Assembly: GCA_046155895.1 (NCBI GenBank)
Contig: JBJXFB010000167.1
Location: 9,687 to 73,686 of the forward strand
Direction of reading: 5' to 3'
From: DASYPQ01 sp046155895
GTDB taxonomy: Bacteria; Planctomycetota; UBA1135; GCA-002686595
Length of the DNA stretch: 64,000 nt
Shown here: positions 51,095 to 62,419 of the stretch, piece after piece
Position numbering within the stretch: position 1 is the stretch's first letter
Layout: the number at the start of each line of letters is the position of its first letter
Translations under genes and position numbers: made by a program
Notes under the pieces: model-generated
What the model was told of the DNA's origin: nothing
Databases searched by the model: none
The model's input: the letters and a program-made list of their open reading frames with translations, nothing else

Positions 51095-52116
51095 ACGAGG
51101 ACCTCCGTACTCCCGGTCGCGAGGCCGGCCCAGTTCCGGATCGTCTCCTGCCGCCAGGGGGCGAGCGCTCCGACCTCGGAGCTCGAGAGGAACCCGAACC
51201 TCGAGAGGAGCGCGACGACGAGGGGCTGGAGGCCGCGATTCGAGCCGTCGTCGATCTTGATCGCGAGCCCGCGATCCGCGCCGCAGATGCCGATCCCGTA
51301 GACGGCGTCTCCTCCGATCTTCGGAAAGATTCTTCCACGCGTGACCCGTGCGATCTCCGTGCAGATCCGCTTGTGAGCGCCCGCGATCATCTCCGGGTGC
51401 GCGGCCACGGAAGCGATCATGCGTTCGCAGGCCTCGCGCCGGGGACGCTCGAGCCCCCCCGGGCTCGTGAGGCGCGCGAAGGCGGTGGCCAGCCCGGTCA
51501 GCGGCATCCGAAACGTCGGGGCGCTGCAGCCGTCGACGGCCGTGGTGAGATCGGCCTCCTCCACACCGCTCATCGCCAACACAGCCTCCCGCACGAGGGT
51601 CTGCCCGGCGCTGCTCGGGTCGAGATACCGCTCCTTGGGAACGCCGAGGTGGAGCGCGAGGGCGAGGAAGCCCGCGTGCTTCCCGGAGCAGTTGTTGTGG
51701 ATCGCCGAGGGCTTTCCGGCTCCAGCCCGCAGGCGCGCGCTGGATTCGGGATCCCGGGGGGCCTCCGCGCCGCACTGCAGATCCGATTCGGCGAGACCGA
51801 GGCGGGCGAGCAGCCCGGCGACCGCGTCCGTCTGGCGTGCCTCGGCATTGTGCGACGACAGAGCGAGCGCGATCTCGACGTCGCTGAAGCCGAAGCGTTC
51901 GGCGGCGCCGGTCTCGAGGAGCGGAAGGGCCTGCAGGCTCTTCACGGAGCTGCGGACGAACACGGGCCGGGAGAATTCGCCCATGCCCTCCAGCACCTTG
52001 CCGCTCGAGTCGGTGAGCACCCACGCTCCGCGGTGCTGCGATTCGACCGCATCGCCCCGGCGTATGCGGACCAGCACCGGATTCTCGGGGTAGTCGGGAG
52101 TGGCGTGATGGACCAT
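51091..52116 (-). CDS. L-asparaginase II family protein
   Basis: 341 residues. Family marks: NPVLVRIRRGDAVESQHRGA, FVRSSVKSLQALPLLETGA, ALALSSHNAEARQTDAV, IHNNCSGKHAGFLALALHLG, TAVDGCSAPTF and RICTEIARVTRGRIFPKIG, GIGICGADRGLAIKIDDG. The family (Pfam asparaginase II) hydrolyses L-asparagine to aspartate and ammonia; members in many bacteria remain uncharacterised. First gene of a unit with nnrD and thyX. It is divergent from a small zinc-ribbon membrane protein by 50 bases. Confidence 0.9.
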   Translation of the reverse strand: MVHHATPDYPENPVLVRIRRGDAVESQHRGAWVLTDSSGKVLEGMGEFSRPVFVRSSVKSLQALPLLETGAAERFGFSDVEIALALSSHNAEARQTDAVAGLLARLGLAESDLQCGAEAPRDPESSARLRAGAGKPSAIHNNCSGKHAGFLALALHLGVPKERYLDPSSAGQTLVREAVLAMSGVEEADLTTAVDGCSAPTFRMPLTGLATAFARLTSPGGLERPRREACERMIASVAAHPEMIAGAHKRICTEIARVTRGRIFPKIGGDAVYGIGICGADRGLAIKIDDGSNRGLQPLVVALLSRFGFLSSSEVGALAPWRQETIRNWAGLATGSTEVLV

Positions 52117-52166
52117 GGCTGGAGCCGACGCGAACCTGGGTCCATCCTAGCTACACTGGTGCCGTC

Positions 52167-52550
52167 GTGACGTCCACAGCCGAAAGAGACCGCAGGGCAG
52201 GTTGGTTCATCGGACCGACGATGCTCCTCGCCACGACCTGCGCGATGCTGCTCGTCGTGCGCGGCGCCGACCGCGCGTTCGGTGCCGCCTTGGCACTGCT
52301 GATCGCGGTATCGATCGCCTGGATCCTCGTCTGCGTGTTCTGGCCCGGCGCACCGGATCGGACGTGCTCCGAGTGCGGTCGTGATGGATTGAAGCGGCTC
52401 GACCCGGCGTCGACGCGCGGAGTCCTGTGCTCGGCTTGCGGGGCTTCCGACGCGGAACGAAGCTCGTTCCTGTTCGCCGAGGAGGAGAACGGACCGCTCG
52501 AGCCCCTGGTCGTGCGCGAGCGTGAACGCGAGAGGATGCTCCGGCGATGA
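52167..52550 (+). CDS. Small membrane protein with a zinc ribbon, unknown
   Basis: 127 residues from GTG 52167. Two membrane helices (GPTMLLATTCAMLLVV and FGAALALLIAVSIAWILVCV), then a zinc ribbon with CSEC and CSAC knuckles 22 residues apart and an acidic/basic tail (RERERERMLRR). No family recognised. It overlaps the DUF151 nuclease gene by 4 bases. A membrane-attached adaptor role is only a guess. Confidence 0.7.
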   Translation: MTSTAERDRRAGWFIGPTMLLATTCAMLLVVRGADRAFGAALALLIAVSIAWILVCVFWPGAPDRTCSECGRDGLKRLDPASTRGVLCSACGASDAERSSFLFAEEENGPLEPLVVRERERERMLRR

Positions 52551-53068
52551 AGGGCCCGAAGGACGGCGCGAAGATGGTCGACATGGCCCTCGCGCGGATC
52601 GTCATCCGCGAGGGTTCGGACCAGCAGTACATCTTCCTGCAAGAGCAGGGCGGGGGCCGCGGCTTCCCGATCGTGATCGGGACGAGCGAAGCGTGCGAGA
52701 TCCGCCGGGTCGTCGCGGGGGTGCCGACGCCTCGGCCCCTGACGCACCAGCTCGCGTTCGAGACGATCCGCGCCCTCGGCACCGAGATCGCGCACGTGGA
52801 CATCGTCGACTTGCGGGACAACACGTTCTTCGCGCAGATCGTGCTGCACAGGAAGGACAGCGAGGTGACCGCCGTGGTCGATGCGCGCCCGAGCGACGCC
52901 GTGGCCCTGGCCCTGCGGGCCCAGTGTCCGATCCGCGTCGCGGAGTCCGTCCTCGACCTGGTGCGGACCGACCCGTCCGGGCCCGATCCACTCCGCCCCG
53001 ATCCCGATTCGTCGTCCGGGCCCGAATCCGAAGGCAAACCCGAGAAGGAAGAGCCGGAGGGCGAGTGA
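52547..53068 (+). CDS. Bifunctional nuclease family (DUF151) protein
   Basis: 173 residues. Family marks: QYIFLQEQGGGRGFPIVIGT, RPLTHQLAFETIRALGTEIA, VDIVDLRDNTFFAQIVL and VDARPSDAVALALRAQCPIR. The last 40 residues are an acidic, proline-rich tail. DUF151 proteins have DNase/RNase activity in the few tested cases; most are uncharacterised. The ATG overlaps the stop of the upstream membrane protein gene by 4 bases. Confidence 0.92.
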   Translation: MKGPKDGAKMVDMALARIVIREGSDQQYIFLQEQGGGRGFPIVIGTSEACEIRRVVAGVPTPRPLTHQLAFETIRALGTEIAHVDIVDLRDNTFFAQIVLHRKDSEVTAVVDARPSDAVALALRAQCPIRVAESVLDLVRTDPSGPDPLRPDPDSSSGPESEGKPEKEEPEGE

Positions 53069-53141
53069 AAAAGGGCCCAGCAGCGCCAGCGGGAGGCGAT
53101 TGGACCCGTCCACGCCCCGCTCGTAGGCTGCCCGATCGGAC

Positions 53142-53229
53142 GGAGGCGTGGCAGAGCGGCCGAATGCGTCGGTTTTGAAAACCGAAGTGTCGCAAGGCAC
53201 CGGGGGTTCGAATCCTCCCGCCTCCGCCA
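53142..53229 (+). tRNA. tRNA-Ser (anticodon UGA)
   Basis: Acceptor stem GGAGGCG/CGCCTCC, discriminator G and encoded CCA. T arm GGGGG-TTCGAAT-CCTCC. Anticodon stem TCGGT/ACCGA with loop TTTGAAA, anticodon TGA. The long variable arm fits class II serine tRNA. It is in the same direction as the genes around it. Confidence 0.95.
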
Positions 53230-53249
53230 GGTCCGTCGAGTTCACCACG

Positions 53250-54074
53250 ATGCCCGAGAAAAAGACTTCCGGCTACCTCCACGGCTTCACGGGGGCCGAG
53301 CAGGAACGCCTCTACCGGCAGGCGCGGTTCCTGGAGGACCGGGTGCACGACCGGCTCCCGTTCCGGAGGTCGAAGCAGCTCATCGAAATCGGCTGCGGCG
53401 TCGGGGCGCAGACCGAGATCCTCCTGCGGCACTTCCCCGAGATCCATGTGACCGGCGTCGATCGATCGGAGATGAATCTCGAGGCGGCTCGCCGCCGGGT
53501 CGGTTCGCAGTCCTGGGCCGAAGGCCGGCACGAATTCGTGCTCTCCGACGCAGGCAAGCTGACCTTCGGGGCCGATCGATTCGATTCCGCCTTCCTGTGT
53601 TGGATCCTCGAGCACGTCGCCGATCCCGCGCTCGTGCTCTCCGAAGCGCGACGCGTGCTGCGTCCCGGATCCCCGATCGTCGTGAACGAGGTGCAGAACG
53701 CCTCGTTCTTCCTCGACCCCTACAGCCCGAAGACCCTCGCCTACTGGATGGCCTTCAACGACTACCAGCTCGAGATCGGCGGCGATCCCTTCGTGGGCGC
53801 GAAGCTCGGCAACCTGCTGCAGGCCGTCGGCTACCGCGACATCGTCACCGAGGTGAGGACGATCCATCTCGACAACCGCGCGCCGGGCGAACGCGCCGAG
53901 TTCCTCGCCTACTGGTCCGAGCTCCTCCTGTCCGGCGCGCCGGGGCTCGTGGAGGCCGGGAAGGTCTCGTCCGAGACCGTCGAAGGCATGAAGATCGAGC
54001 TCGCCGAGGTCGCGCACGATCCCGACGCGGTTTTCTTCTACTCCTTCGTCCACGCCCGAGCGCTCGTGTGGTGA
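53250..54074 (+). CDS. Class I SAM-dependent methyltransferase
   Basis: 274 residues from ATG 53250, 20 bases after the upstream tRNA; an open frame further left would run through that tRNA and is rejected. AdoMet fold: LIEIGCGVGAQTEILL (motif I, about 44-59), VTGVDRSEMNLEAARRR, VLSDAGKLTF, FDSAFLCWILEHVADP and EARRVLRPGSPIVV. The C-terminal half (TLAYWMAFNDYQLEIGGDPF, VHARALVW) covers the substrate side. The substrate is unknown. It lies between two tRNA-Ser genes, which could be chance. Confidence 0.85.
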   Translation: MPEKKTSGYLHGFTGAEQERLYRQARFLEDRVHDRLPFRRSKQLIEIGCGVGAQTEILLRHFPEIHVTGVDRSEMNLEAARRRVGSQSWAEGRHEFVLSDAGKLTFGADRFDSAFLCWILEHVADPALVLSEARRVLRPGSPIVVNEVQNASFFLDPYSPKTLAYWMAFNDYQLEIGGDPFVGAKLGNLLQAVGYRDIVTEVRTIHLDNRAPGERAEFLAYWSELLLSGAPGLVEAGKVSSETVEGMKIELAEVAHDPDAVFFYSFVHARALVW

Positions 54075-54157
54075 GGACCTCGTGCGCGTTCGCGCACCCG
54101 CCGCGCGCCCAGCTTGCCGGGCCATCGGACCACGGGTATCCTCCCCGCCCCCCGCGC

Positions 54158-54249
<92 letters not shown>

Positions 54250-54310
54250 GCTCCCCGCATCGCGCCCGGACCTCGACCCGCGCGGGTGAGAGTGGCATCC
54301 TGCGCTCGGG

Positions 54311-54775
54311 ATGGAGAAACCGCCGGATCGATCGCGAGGCGTCCTCGGGACGGTGATCGCGGTGGGTGTCCTCGCGACCGGATGCGCCGTTCGCCGCGAG
54401 CTCGTGATCGTCTCCCGTCCGCCGGGTGCCTCGGTCCGCCTCGATCAGCAGATGGCCGGCTACACGCCGTTCCGCACGGAGTTCCTGGCCTTCGGGACTC
54501 GCCGGGTCACGCTCTACCGACAGGGATACCAGACGTGGTCCGAGTCGATCCCGATCGAAGCCCCTTGGTACGCCATCTTCCCCTTCGACCTCTTCAGCGA
54601 GGTCCTCCTGCCCTTCGGCTGGAAGTACTCGAAGGAGGTCGAGGTCGATCTCGAGCCCGAGAGCGGCTCGGTGACGGCACCCGACCTGGAGAGGGTCCTC
54701 GACGAGGCCGAGGTCCTGCGCACGGCCGGTCCGGAGGGTCCTGGGCGGAAGCCGCCACCGAAGGAACCCGAATGA
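54311..54775 (+). CDS. PEGA-domain lipoprotein
   Basis: 154 residues. Lipoprotein signal with lipobox LATGC near residue 25. A PEGA-type domain follows (IVSRPPGASVRLDQQMAGYT, PFRTEFLAFGTRRVTLYRQG, YQTWSESIPIEAPWY), then a hydrophobic stretch (AIFPFDLFSEVLLPFGW) and an acidic tail. PEGA domains are surface or peptidoglycan-associated modules. Its stop overlaps the murD start by 4 bases (ATGA), pointing to a cell-envelope role. Confidence 0.85.
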   Translation: MEKPPDRSRGVLGTVIAVGVLATGCAVRRELVIVSRPPGASVRLDQQMAGYTPFRTEFLAFGTRRVTLYRQGYQTWSESIPIEAPWYAIFPFDLFSEVLLPFGWKYSKEVEVDLEPESGSVTAPDLERVLDEAEVLRTAGPEGPGRKPPPKEPE

Positions 54776-56181
54776 GAGCCGCGACGAGCGAACTCGCGGG
54801 AATCCCCGTGACCGTCATGGGGCTCGGCCTCTTCGGAGGCGGCGTCGCCGTGTCGCGCTGGCTGGTCGCGCGCGGAGCACGGGTCACGGTGACCGACCTC
54901 CGCACGAGCGAGGAGCTCGCGCCCGCGATCGCGGCGCTGCGGGGTCTCGATCTGCGCTTCGTCCTCGGCGAGCACCGCCACGCCGACTTCACCGGCGCCG
55001 CCCTGGTGGTCGCGAACCCCGCGGTCTCGCCTCGCAATCCCTACCTCGAAGCAGCGCGCACGGCAGGCGTACCCGTGACTTCGGAGACCGAGCTCTTCCT
55101 GGCCCGCTGCCCGGCGCGGATCGCCGCGGTGACGGGGACCCAGGGGAAGAGCTCCACCTGCTACGCGCTGGCCCAGATCCTCGGCGCGAGCGGTTTCCGC
55201 GTTCATCTCGGCGGGAACATCGGTCGCTCCCTGCTCGAGGATCTCGAGGTCATGGCTCCGGCGGACATCGCGGTCGTCGAGCTGTCCTCCTACCAGCTGG
55301 AGAGCCTTCCCCTTCCCGTCGGGGATCCGGCGGTCCCTCCCCGAGTCGAGGTGGTCGCCGTCACGAACGTGCTGGCGGATCACCTCGAAAGGCACGGGTC
55401 GATCGAGGCCTACGCAGCGGCCAAGCGGAGAATCCTTCCTCTCGCGGCCGCGGCAGGCGGTGCTGCGGTGCTCTCGGCCGAGGATCCCCGCCTCCGCGGT
55501 TGGACCGAGACGGGACTGGAACGCATCGATTGCTTCCCCACTCGCGCTTCGGATGTCGGGCTGAACCTGCGCGGCGGCCGATTCCGTCTCGGCGAGGAGA
55601 CGCTCGGAAGGGTCGGCGACCTGCGGATCCCCGGCGAATTCCAGCGCGAGAACGTCCTGGTCGCCCTGGGGATGGCGCGCCGCCTCGGAGCGTCAGCGGA
55701 ATTCCTCGCGGCATCGATTCCGAGCCTGCGGTCCCTCCCCCACCGGCTCGAGGATCTGGGCGTGCGCCGCGGGCACCGAGTGTGGGACAACGGCGTGTCG
55801 ACCACCCCGGACTCGACGATCTCGGTCCTGCGGTCCATCGAGCCCGGTTGCACGCTCCTGTGCGGCGGCCAGGCGAAGTCCTTGCCGCTCGACGAGCTCG
55901 CCCTCGTCGCCAGGGATCGGGCGCGCCGCGCGATCGTCTTCGGTCGTTCGGCCGACACGTTCGGGACGGCGCTCCGTGCTGCAGGGATCGAGGTGCGGGC
56001 GGCAGGCACCGTCGAGGCCGCCGTCGAGGCCGCCTTCGAGGAGATGGAGGAGGGCGAAGAGCTCCTTTTCTCGCCCGCGGCCGCGAGCTTCGACGCCTAC
56101 CTGAACTTCCGCGACAGGGCCTTGGCCTTCCGGCGCGCGCTGCCTCCGCTCGACGTCGAGACGGCCGCCTCGACCCGATGA
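54772..56181 (+). CDS. murD: UDP-N-acetylmuramoylalanine--D-glutamate ligase
   Basis: 469 residues from ATG 54772. Mur ligase marks: VMGLGLFGGGVAVSRWL (UDP site), VTGTQGKSSTCYALAQIL (P-loop), LGGNIGRSLLEDL, VVELSSYQLESLPL and VTNVLADHLERHGSIEAYA, C-terminal VWDNGVSTTPDSTISVLRS and LLFSPAAASFDAYLNFRDRA. It adds D-glutamate to UDP-MurNAc-L-Ala in peptidoglycan synthesis. Presence of murD supports a peptidoglycan-bearing wall. GTQGKSS replaces the usual GTNGKTT. It overlaps the preceding lipoprotein gene and the following Clp-N gene by 4 bases each. Confidence 0.93.
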   Translation: MRAATSELAGIPVTVMGLGLFGGGVAVSRWLVARGARVTVTDLRTSEELAPAIAALRGLDLRFVLGEHRHADFTGAALVVANPAVSPRNPYLEAARTAGVPVTSETELFLARCPARIAAVTGTQGKSSTCYALAQILGASGFRVHLGGNIGRSLLEDLEVMAPADIAVVELSSYQLESLPLPVGDPAVPPRVEVVAVTNVLADHLERHGSIEAYAAAKRRILPLAAAAGGAAVLSAEDPRLRGWTETGLERIDCFPTRASDVGLNLRGGRFRLGEETLGRVGDLRIPGEFQRENVLVALGMARRLGASAEFLAASIPSLRSLPHRLEDLGVRRGHRVWDNGVSTTPDSTISVLRSIEPGCTLLCGGQAKSLPLDELALVARDRARRAIVFGRSADTFGTALRAAGIEVRAAGTVEAAVEAAFEEMEEGEELLFSPAAASFDAYLNFRDRALAFRRALPPLDVETAASTR

Positions 56182-57044
56182 GCCTCGAGCCCTACGCCCG
56201 CAGCCTCCTGCGGACGGCCGGCACGCATGCGCTGCGCCTCCACGCCGAGGCGGTCTCGCCGGAGCACCTGCTGTGGACCTTGATGGAGGACCCCCACTCG
56301 GCGGCCCACGCCGCCGTGCTGCACGCCTTCGCCGATCCGGGGACGATCTCGGAAGAGGTGCTCGCGATCTCCCCTGGGCTCCTGGTCGTTGCGTCGGGCT
56401 CGACCCTGGCCTTCTCGGTGCGCGCCGTGGAGGTCCTCACGAGGACCCGCGCAGCGGCCGAAGCTGCCGGTGAAGAGGCGGTTTCGGTCTCCAGGCTCCT
56501 CTCTGGATCAGTGGCCGCATTCGACGAAAGCTTGCAGCGGACGCTGCAGGGGGCAGGTTTCTCGGCCGAGATCCCGAGAGAGATCGAGGCCGTCGCCATC
56601 CCGGGCCCGGGGCTCTTCAGGCACTTCTCGATGCCCGCCAAGCGGGTGCTGTCGGGTGCCAACCGACTCGCAGCGAGCGACCGGTCGCCTTCGATCTCCC
56701 ACGTCCACCTCTTCCTCGCCTGCCTCCAGGAGGATGAGGGCTTGGCAGCAAGCACGGGCGTGAACTTCCGCAAGGCTCGGTTGCTCCTCTCGGGATCGAC
56801 GCGGGACGACACCGCGCCCTCGGCGAGGTCGCTACCGCCCGACCGTTCACTGATCGAGTTCCTGGAGGGCTTGCCGGGTGGCTCGGACAGCCTGGCCCTC
56901 CTCGCGCGCTTCCACGCGGGCGGCACGCCGGAGCTGGCGCAGATCCTGGTCCGCTCCAAGGTCACGACGGCTCTCCTCGACCGCGCGCGAAAGGCTTTCC
57001 GGGACCCGGACGGCCTTCGTGAGGACGACCCCGCTCGACGATAG
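56178..57044 (+). CDS. Double Clp-N domain protein without ATPase
   Basis: 288 residues from ATG 56178, overlapping the murD stop. Two repeats resemble the ClpA/ClpC N-domain: YARSLLRTAGTHALRLHAEA with VSPEHLLWTLMED at the start, and FSMPAKRVLSGANRLAASDR with ISHVHLFLACLQEDEG near 155-190. The rest is helical, ending FRDPDGLREDDPARR. There is no Walker motif, so it cannot unfold proteins. It could be an adaptor or decoy for the ClpC encoded 0.8 kb downstream, after the McsA-like gene; this is an inference from domain type and position. Confidence 0.78.
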   Translation: MSLEPYARSLLRTAGTHALRLHAEAVSPEHLLWTLMEDPHSAAHAAVLHAFADPGTISEEVLAISPGLLVVASGSTLAFSVRAVEVLTRTRAAAEAAGEEAVSVSRLLSGSVAAFDESLQRTLQGAGFSAEIPREIEAVAIPGPGLFRHFSMPAKRVLSGANRLAASDRSPSISHVHLFLACLQEDEGLAASTGVNFRKARLLLSGSTRDDTAPSARSLPPDRSLIEFLEGLPGGSDSLALLARFHAGGTPELAQILVRSKVTTALLDRARKAFRDPDGLREDDPARR

Positions 57045-57096
57045 AGAGGACCGGGGTTATAGGTGGTGGTTACCCGACGGTGAGTCCGCGACCTCG

Positions 57097-57630
57097 ATGA
57101 TCTGCCAAATCTGCCAGAAGAACCATGCGTCGGTGCACGTCACCGAGATCGTGGAGATCCCCGGCGAGGTCGGGGCCAAGCAATCCGGCCAGAAGGAAGT
57201 GCACGAGCGCCATCTGTGCGAGTCCTGCGCTGCCAGCGTCGATCTTCCTCACGCCCCCCTACTGAAGAAGTCGCCGGCCGACATCTGGAAGCTCCTCCAG
57301 ATCTCGGCGCAGCAGACCAAGCGGCGTCCGAGCCCGGCCTGCCCGGACTGCGGCATGAGCCTCGACGAATTCCGCAAGAAGGGGCGCCTCGGCTGCGCCC
57401 GGGACTACGAGGTGTTCAAGAACCACATCGGCGACCTTCTCGAACGCGTGCACGGTGCGAGATTTCACGTAGGTCGCGTCCCAGGCACCTCCGAGGCGGA
57501 TTCGCTGCGGTCCCAGAGGCTCTCGACCCTGAAGCAGCAGCTCGACGAGGCCGTCAAGGCCGAGGCCTACGAGAACGCGGCCCGGTTGCGGGACGAGATC
57601 AAGACCATCGACCCGCCGGCCGCCTCCTGA
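57097..57630 (+). CDS. McsA-like zinc/UVR-motif protein
   Basis: 177 residues from ATG 57097. Zinc knuckles CQIC (residues 3-6) with CESC (about 41-44) form one site, and CPDCG with CARDY (about 84 and 99) a second. A UVR-type helix at the C-terminus (LKQQLDEAVKAEAYENAARL, RDEIKTI) is shared with UvrB, McsA and ClpC. McsA works with ClpC and the arginine kinase McsB in firmicutes; no mcsB lies in this window. clpC follows 200 bases downstream. Confidence 0.88.
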   Translation: MICQICQKNHASVHVTEIVEIPGEVGAKQSGQKEVHERHLCESCAASVDLPHAPLLKKSPADIWKLLQISAQQTKRRPSPACPDCGMSLDEFRKKGRLGCARDYEVFKNHIGDLLERVHGARFHVGRVPGTSEADSLRSQRLSTLKQQLDEAVKAEAYENAARLRDEIKTIDPPAAS

Positions 57631-57662
57631 CGAGGCAATCGCGTTCTCGAGCGTCCAGGAGC

Positions 57663-57701
57663 CCCTTCGGCCGCCTGCAATTGATCGCCAAGGCCGAAGG
57701 G
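57663..57701 (+). terminator. Hairpin between the McsA-like gene and clpC
   Basis: A perfect 10-bp stem, CCCTTCGGCC (57663-57672) and GGCCGAAGGG (57692-57701), encloses a 19-base loop. It is 33 bases after the McsA-like stop and has no T-run. It may end the upstream transcript or hold part of it open to regulation. It precedes a candidate clpC promoter. Confidence 0.5.
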
Positions 57702-57719
57702 TGGTAAACCCCACGGCCC

Positions 57720-57747
57720 TTGAACGACGAAAAGCTAGGGCTAGCTA
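57720..57747 (+). promoter_or_regulatory. Candidate promoter of clpC
   Basis: TTGAAC (57720-57725) and TAGCTA (57742-57747) are 16 bases apart, 83 bases before the clpC start, in an AT-richer pocket containing GCTAGGGCTAGC. This is a guess from box similarity; no heat-shock repeat such as CIRCE or CtsR operator was seen. Confidence 0.35.
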
Positions 57748-57830
57748 CCCAGTCCCTCCGCGGATCGCACGAGCGACGCGAGTCCCCATCCCCCCGGCGG
57801 TTTCGCCGCTGACGAGGAACCCAGAGCACC

Positions 57831-60392
<2,562 letters not shown>

Positions 60393-60403
60393 GGGGCGGC
60401 GCG

Positions 60404-61639
60404 GTGAAGCAACCCTTCGCCGCGCTGTCGCTCCTCGCAGGGATCACCTCGGCGTCGGCCCAAGAGGCGCCGCCGCCGGCGCCGCTTCGCATCGAGACCG
60501 TCGTGCTGGTCGAGAGCGGCGGCGAGTGGGCGCGTTTCGGGACGCCGGCCGCCTGCCAGAGCGGTTTCGCCGTCTTCCACGCCGCGCGACGCGGCGCGGG
60601 CGAGGCGCTGCTCGTCTCGTCGGGGGGGCGCGCGACCACCTTGATCGCCACCGGCTCCGAGCTGAGCACGGCGCGCGGCCGCTTCGTGCTCGAGTCGATC
60701 GGCGCGGAGCCGGGCGTCAACGACGCCCAGCACGTCGCCTTTCGAGCGAGCTTCGCGGACGGGAGCGTCGCGATCGTCGTGGCGGACGGTTTCGAGCGCC
60801 GCTTCGAGTTCATCGCCGACTCGACCGAGGCGTTCCGCGAATTCAGCCCGGCGGTCGCCATCAACCGCGCGGGTGAAGTCGCCTTCCATGCGACCGTCGA
60901 TCCGCCGGGTCACCCTGATCGCGATGACGGCCTCGCGCCCGTCGACGGGCAGGATGTTCGAGACGCACCGGAACGGTTCGCGCCTCCGAAACGGCTCACC
61001 TTCGCGGGCAGCGCCGCCGCCTTCGAGGCCGGCCTGTTCGTCGAGCGGGGGGGCAAGGGGAGGATCGTCGGGCGGACGAGCGAGCCTTGGCTCGACGTCC
61101 TCGACGGTTTCGCGCTCGGTGACGGCGGGTCGATCGCCTACCGCGCGGCGCCGAAGGTCGGCCACTGGAGCGTGCGCGTTGACGGCGGCGCATTCGCGCG
61201 CTCGATCGCGACGACCGGCGGAGCACCGCAAGAGCGCTTCGGCCCGCTCGCCATGAACGGCGCGGGCGAGGTCGCCTTCGTGCGCTGGTCCGCCGAAGGG
61301 ATCGCGAGCGTCTGCCGTGGCGTCGTCGGCCGCAGCGAGCCAGAGGTGGTGCTCGATCGCGCCGCGGGCTTCGTCGATTTCAGCCCCGACGTCGCCATCG
61401 ATCCGGCCGGCCGGATCGCTTTCGTGGGGCGCCGCGCCGACGGCAGCGCGGCGCTCTGCGTCGCCCCTGACGCCGCGCACGTCACCGAGCTGTTCCCGGT
61501 CGGCGCGCTGCTCGCCGGCCGCCGCGTCACCGCGCTCGCGCTCGGCTCGCGTGCCTTCGCGCGCTCCGACCGCCTCGCGCTGCGCGCCGAGCTCGACGAC
61601 GGCAACGAGGCGGTGTTCCTGCTCTACGCCCGCCGCTGA
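60404..61639 (+). CDS. Exported tandem-repeat protein (NxAGEVAF type)
   Basis: 411 residues from GTG 60404, 11 bases after the clpC stop, with signal peptide MKQPFAALSLLAGITSASAQ. Repeats of about 60-70 residues each contain a core like INRAGEVAFHA, MNGAGEVAFVR and IDPAGRIAFVG, plus VNDAQHVAFRA. The pattern matches DUF7453-type exported planctomycete proteins, predicted beta-propellers. No catalytic residues are visible. Close spacing after clpC suggests shared transcription, with no evident link in function. Confidence 0.78.
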   Translation: MKQPFAALSLLAGITSASAQEAPPPAPLRIETVVLVESGGEWARFGTPAACQSGFAVFHAARRGAGEALLVSSGGRATTLIATGSELSTARGRFVLESIGAEPGVNDAQHVAFRASFADGSVAIVVADGFERRFEFIADSTEAFREFSPAVAINRAGEVAFHATVDPPGHPDRDDGLAPVDGQDVRDAPERFAPPKRLTFAGSAAAFEAGLFVERGGKGRIVGRTSEPWLDVLDGFALGDGGSIAYRAAPKVGHWSVRVDGGAFARSIATTGGAPQERFGPLAMNGAGEVAFVRWSAEGIASVCRGVVGRSEPEVVLDRAAGFVDFSPDVAIDPAGRIAFVGRRADGSAALCVAPDAAHVTELFPVGALLAGRRVTALALGSRAFARSDRLALRAELDDGNEAVFLLYARR

Positions 61640-61659
61640 GAGGCCGCGCGGTCAGCCCG

Positions 61660-62034
61660 TCATGCCAGCGCGTCGCAGGAGCGATCGCGTGCCGGAACGT
61701 GCGCACCGTACGCCGCGAGCGTCGCGCGGCTGCGGCCGATCCCGGCGAGCTCGCCGCGCAGCGACTCGATCTGCTCGTCGCTCCGCTTCAGCAGCTGCGC
61801 GTGGAGCGCGAACAGCCGCTCCGTGCGCGCCGCGAAGGCGGTCAGCTGCTCGTCGTCGAGGCGCACGCGCAGCTCCGTCGCCGAAGGCAACGCCGCGAGC
61901 GCCGCGCCGGCCCGCTCGACGGCCGCGGCGGCCGCCTCGACCTCGCCGGCGTTCACGTAGGAGAGCGCGTCGCGCCACTCCGACTCGACGCCGTAGAGCT
62001 GCTCGAGCTCAGCGCAGGGAGAGGACGGCGGCAT
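61660..62034 (-). CDS. FliT/FlgN-like flagellar chaperone, probable
   Basis: 124 residues, all helical, from ATG 62034, overlapping the fliS end by 26 bases. LEQLYGVESEWRDALSYVNA at the start and LLKRSDEQIESLRGELAGIG, RSRATLAAYG at the end resemble FliT/FlgN-type export chaperones, which bind filament-cap or hook-associated proteins in the cytoplasm. The call rests on helical layout and the fliD-fliS context. It is tail to tail with the exported repeat gene, 20 bases apart. Confidence 0.65.
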   Translation of the reverse strand: MPPSSPCAELEQLYGVESEWRDALSYVNAGEVEAAAAAVERAGAALAALPSATELRVRLDDEQLTAFAARTERLFALHAQLLKRSDEQIESLRGELAGIGRSRATLAAYGAHVPARDRSCDALA

Positions 62035-62380
62035 CCCAGCCCTCCTTCAGCGTTCCGATCACGCGGCGGCTGGAATCGAGGAGCTGCGGGGACTGTTGCA
62101 CGTTCGCCTCGACCAGCCAGGTGCTGACCGTGCGATAGAGCTGGTCGAGCTTCGGGACGCAGGGCGCGCCGGTCGTCGGCTCGAGGGCTTCGCGCAGCGC
62201 CGAGACGATCTCGAGCGATTTGCTGATGGCGAGGCCCGCCCGCGCGCGATCGCGGGAGTTCAACGCGCGGCGCGCCTCCTCGATGCGGCGCAGCAGCGCG
62301 TCGTAGATCCGCAGCAGGAGCTGCTCGGGCGGCATCGCCATCACCGAGTCTTGCTGGTACGCCTGATACGCAGTCGTCAT
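62009..62380 (-). CDS. fliS: Flagellin export chaperone FliS
   Basis: 123 residues. FliS marks: AYQQDSVMAMPPEQLLLRIY near the N-terminus, KSLEIVSALREAL and LDQLYRTVSTWLVEANVQQS. It binds flagellin in the cytoplasm until export. It lies 39 bases after fliD in the same direction and overlaps the FliT-like gene by 26 bases. Confidence 0.92.
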   Translation of the reverse strand: MTTAYQAYQQDSVMAMPPEQLLLRIYDALLRRIEEARRALNSRDRARAGLAISKSLEIVSALREALEPTTGAPCVPKLDQLYRTVSTWLVEANVQQSPQLLDSSRRVIGTLKEGWDAAVLSLR

Positions 62381-62419
62381 CCATCCCTCCCGTGGACTGG
62401 TTCGTTCCTCATGAATCGA

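Noticed and set aside
53148..53249. N-terminal extension of the methyltransferase
   Set aside because: It would translate through tRNA-Ser(UGA).
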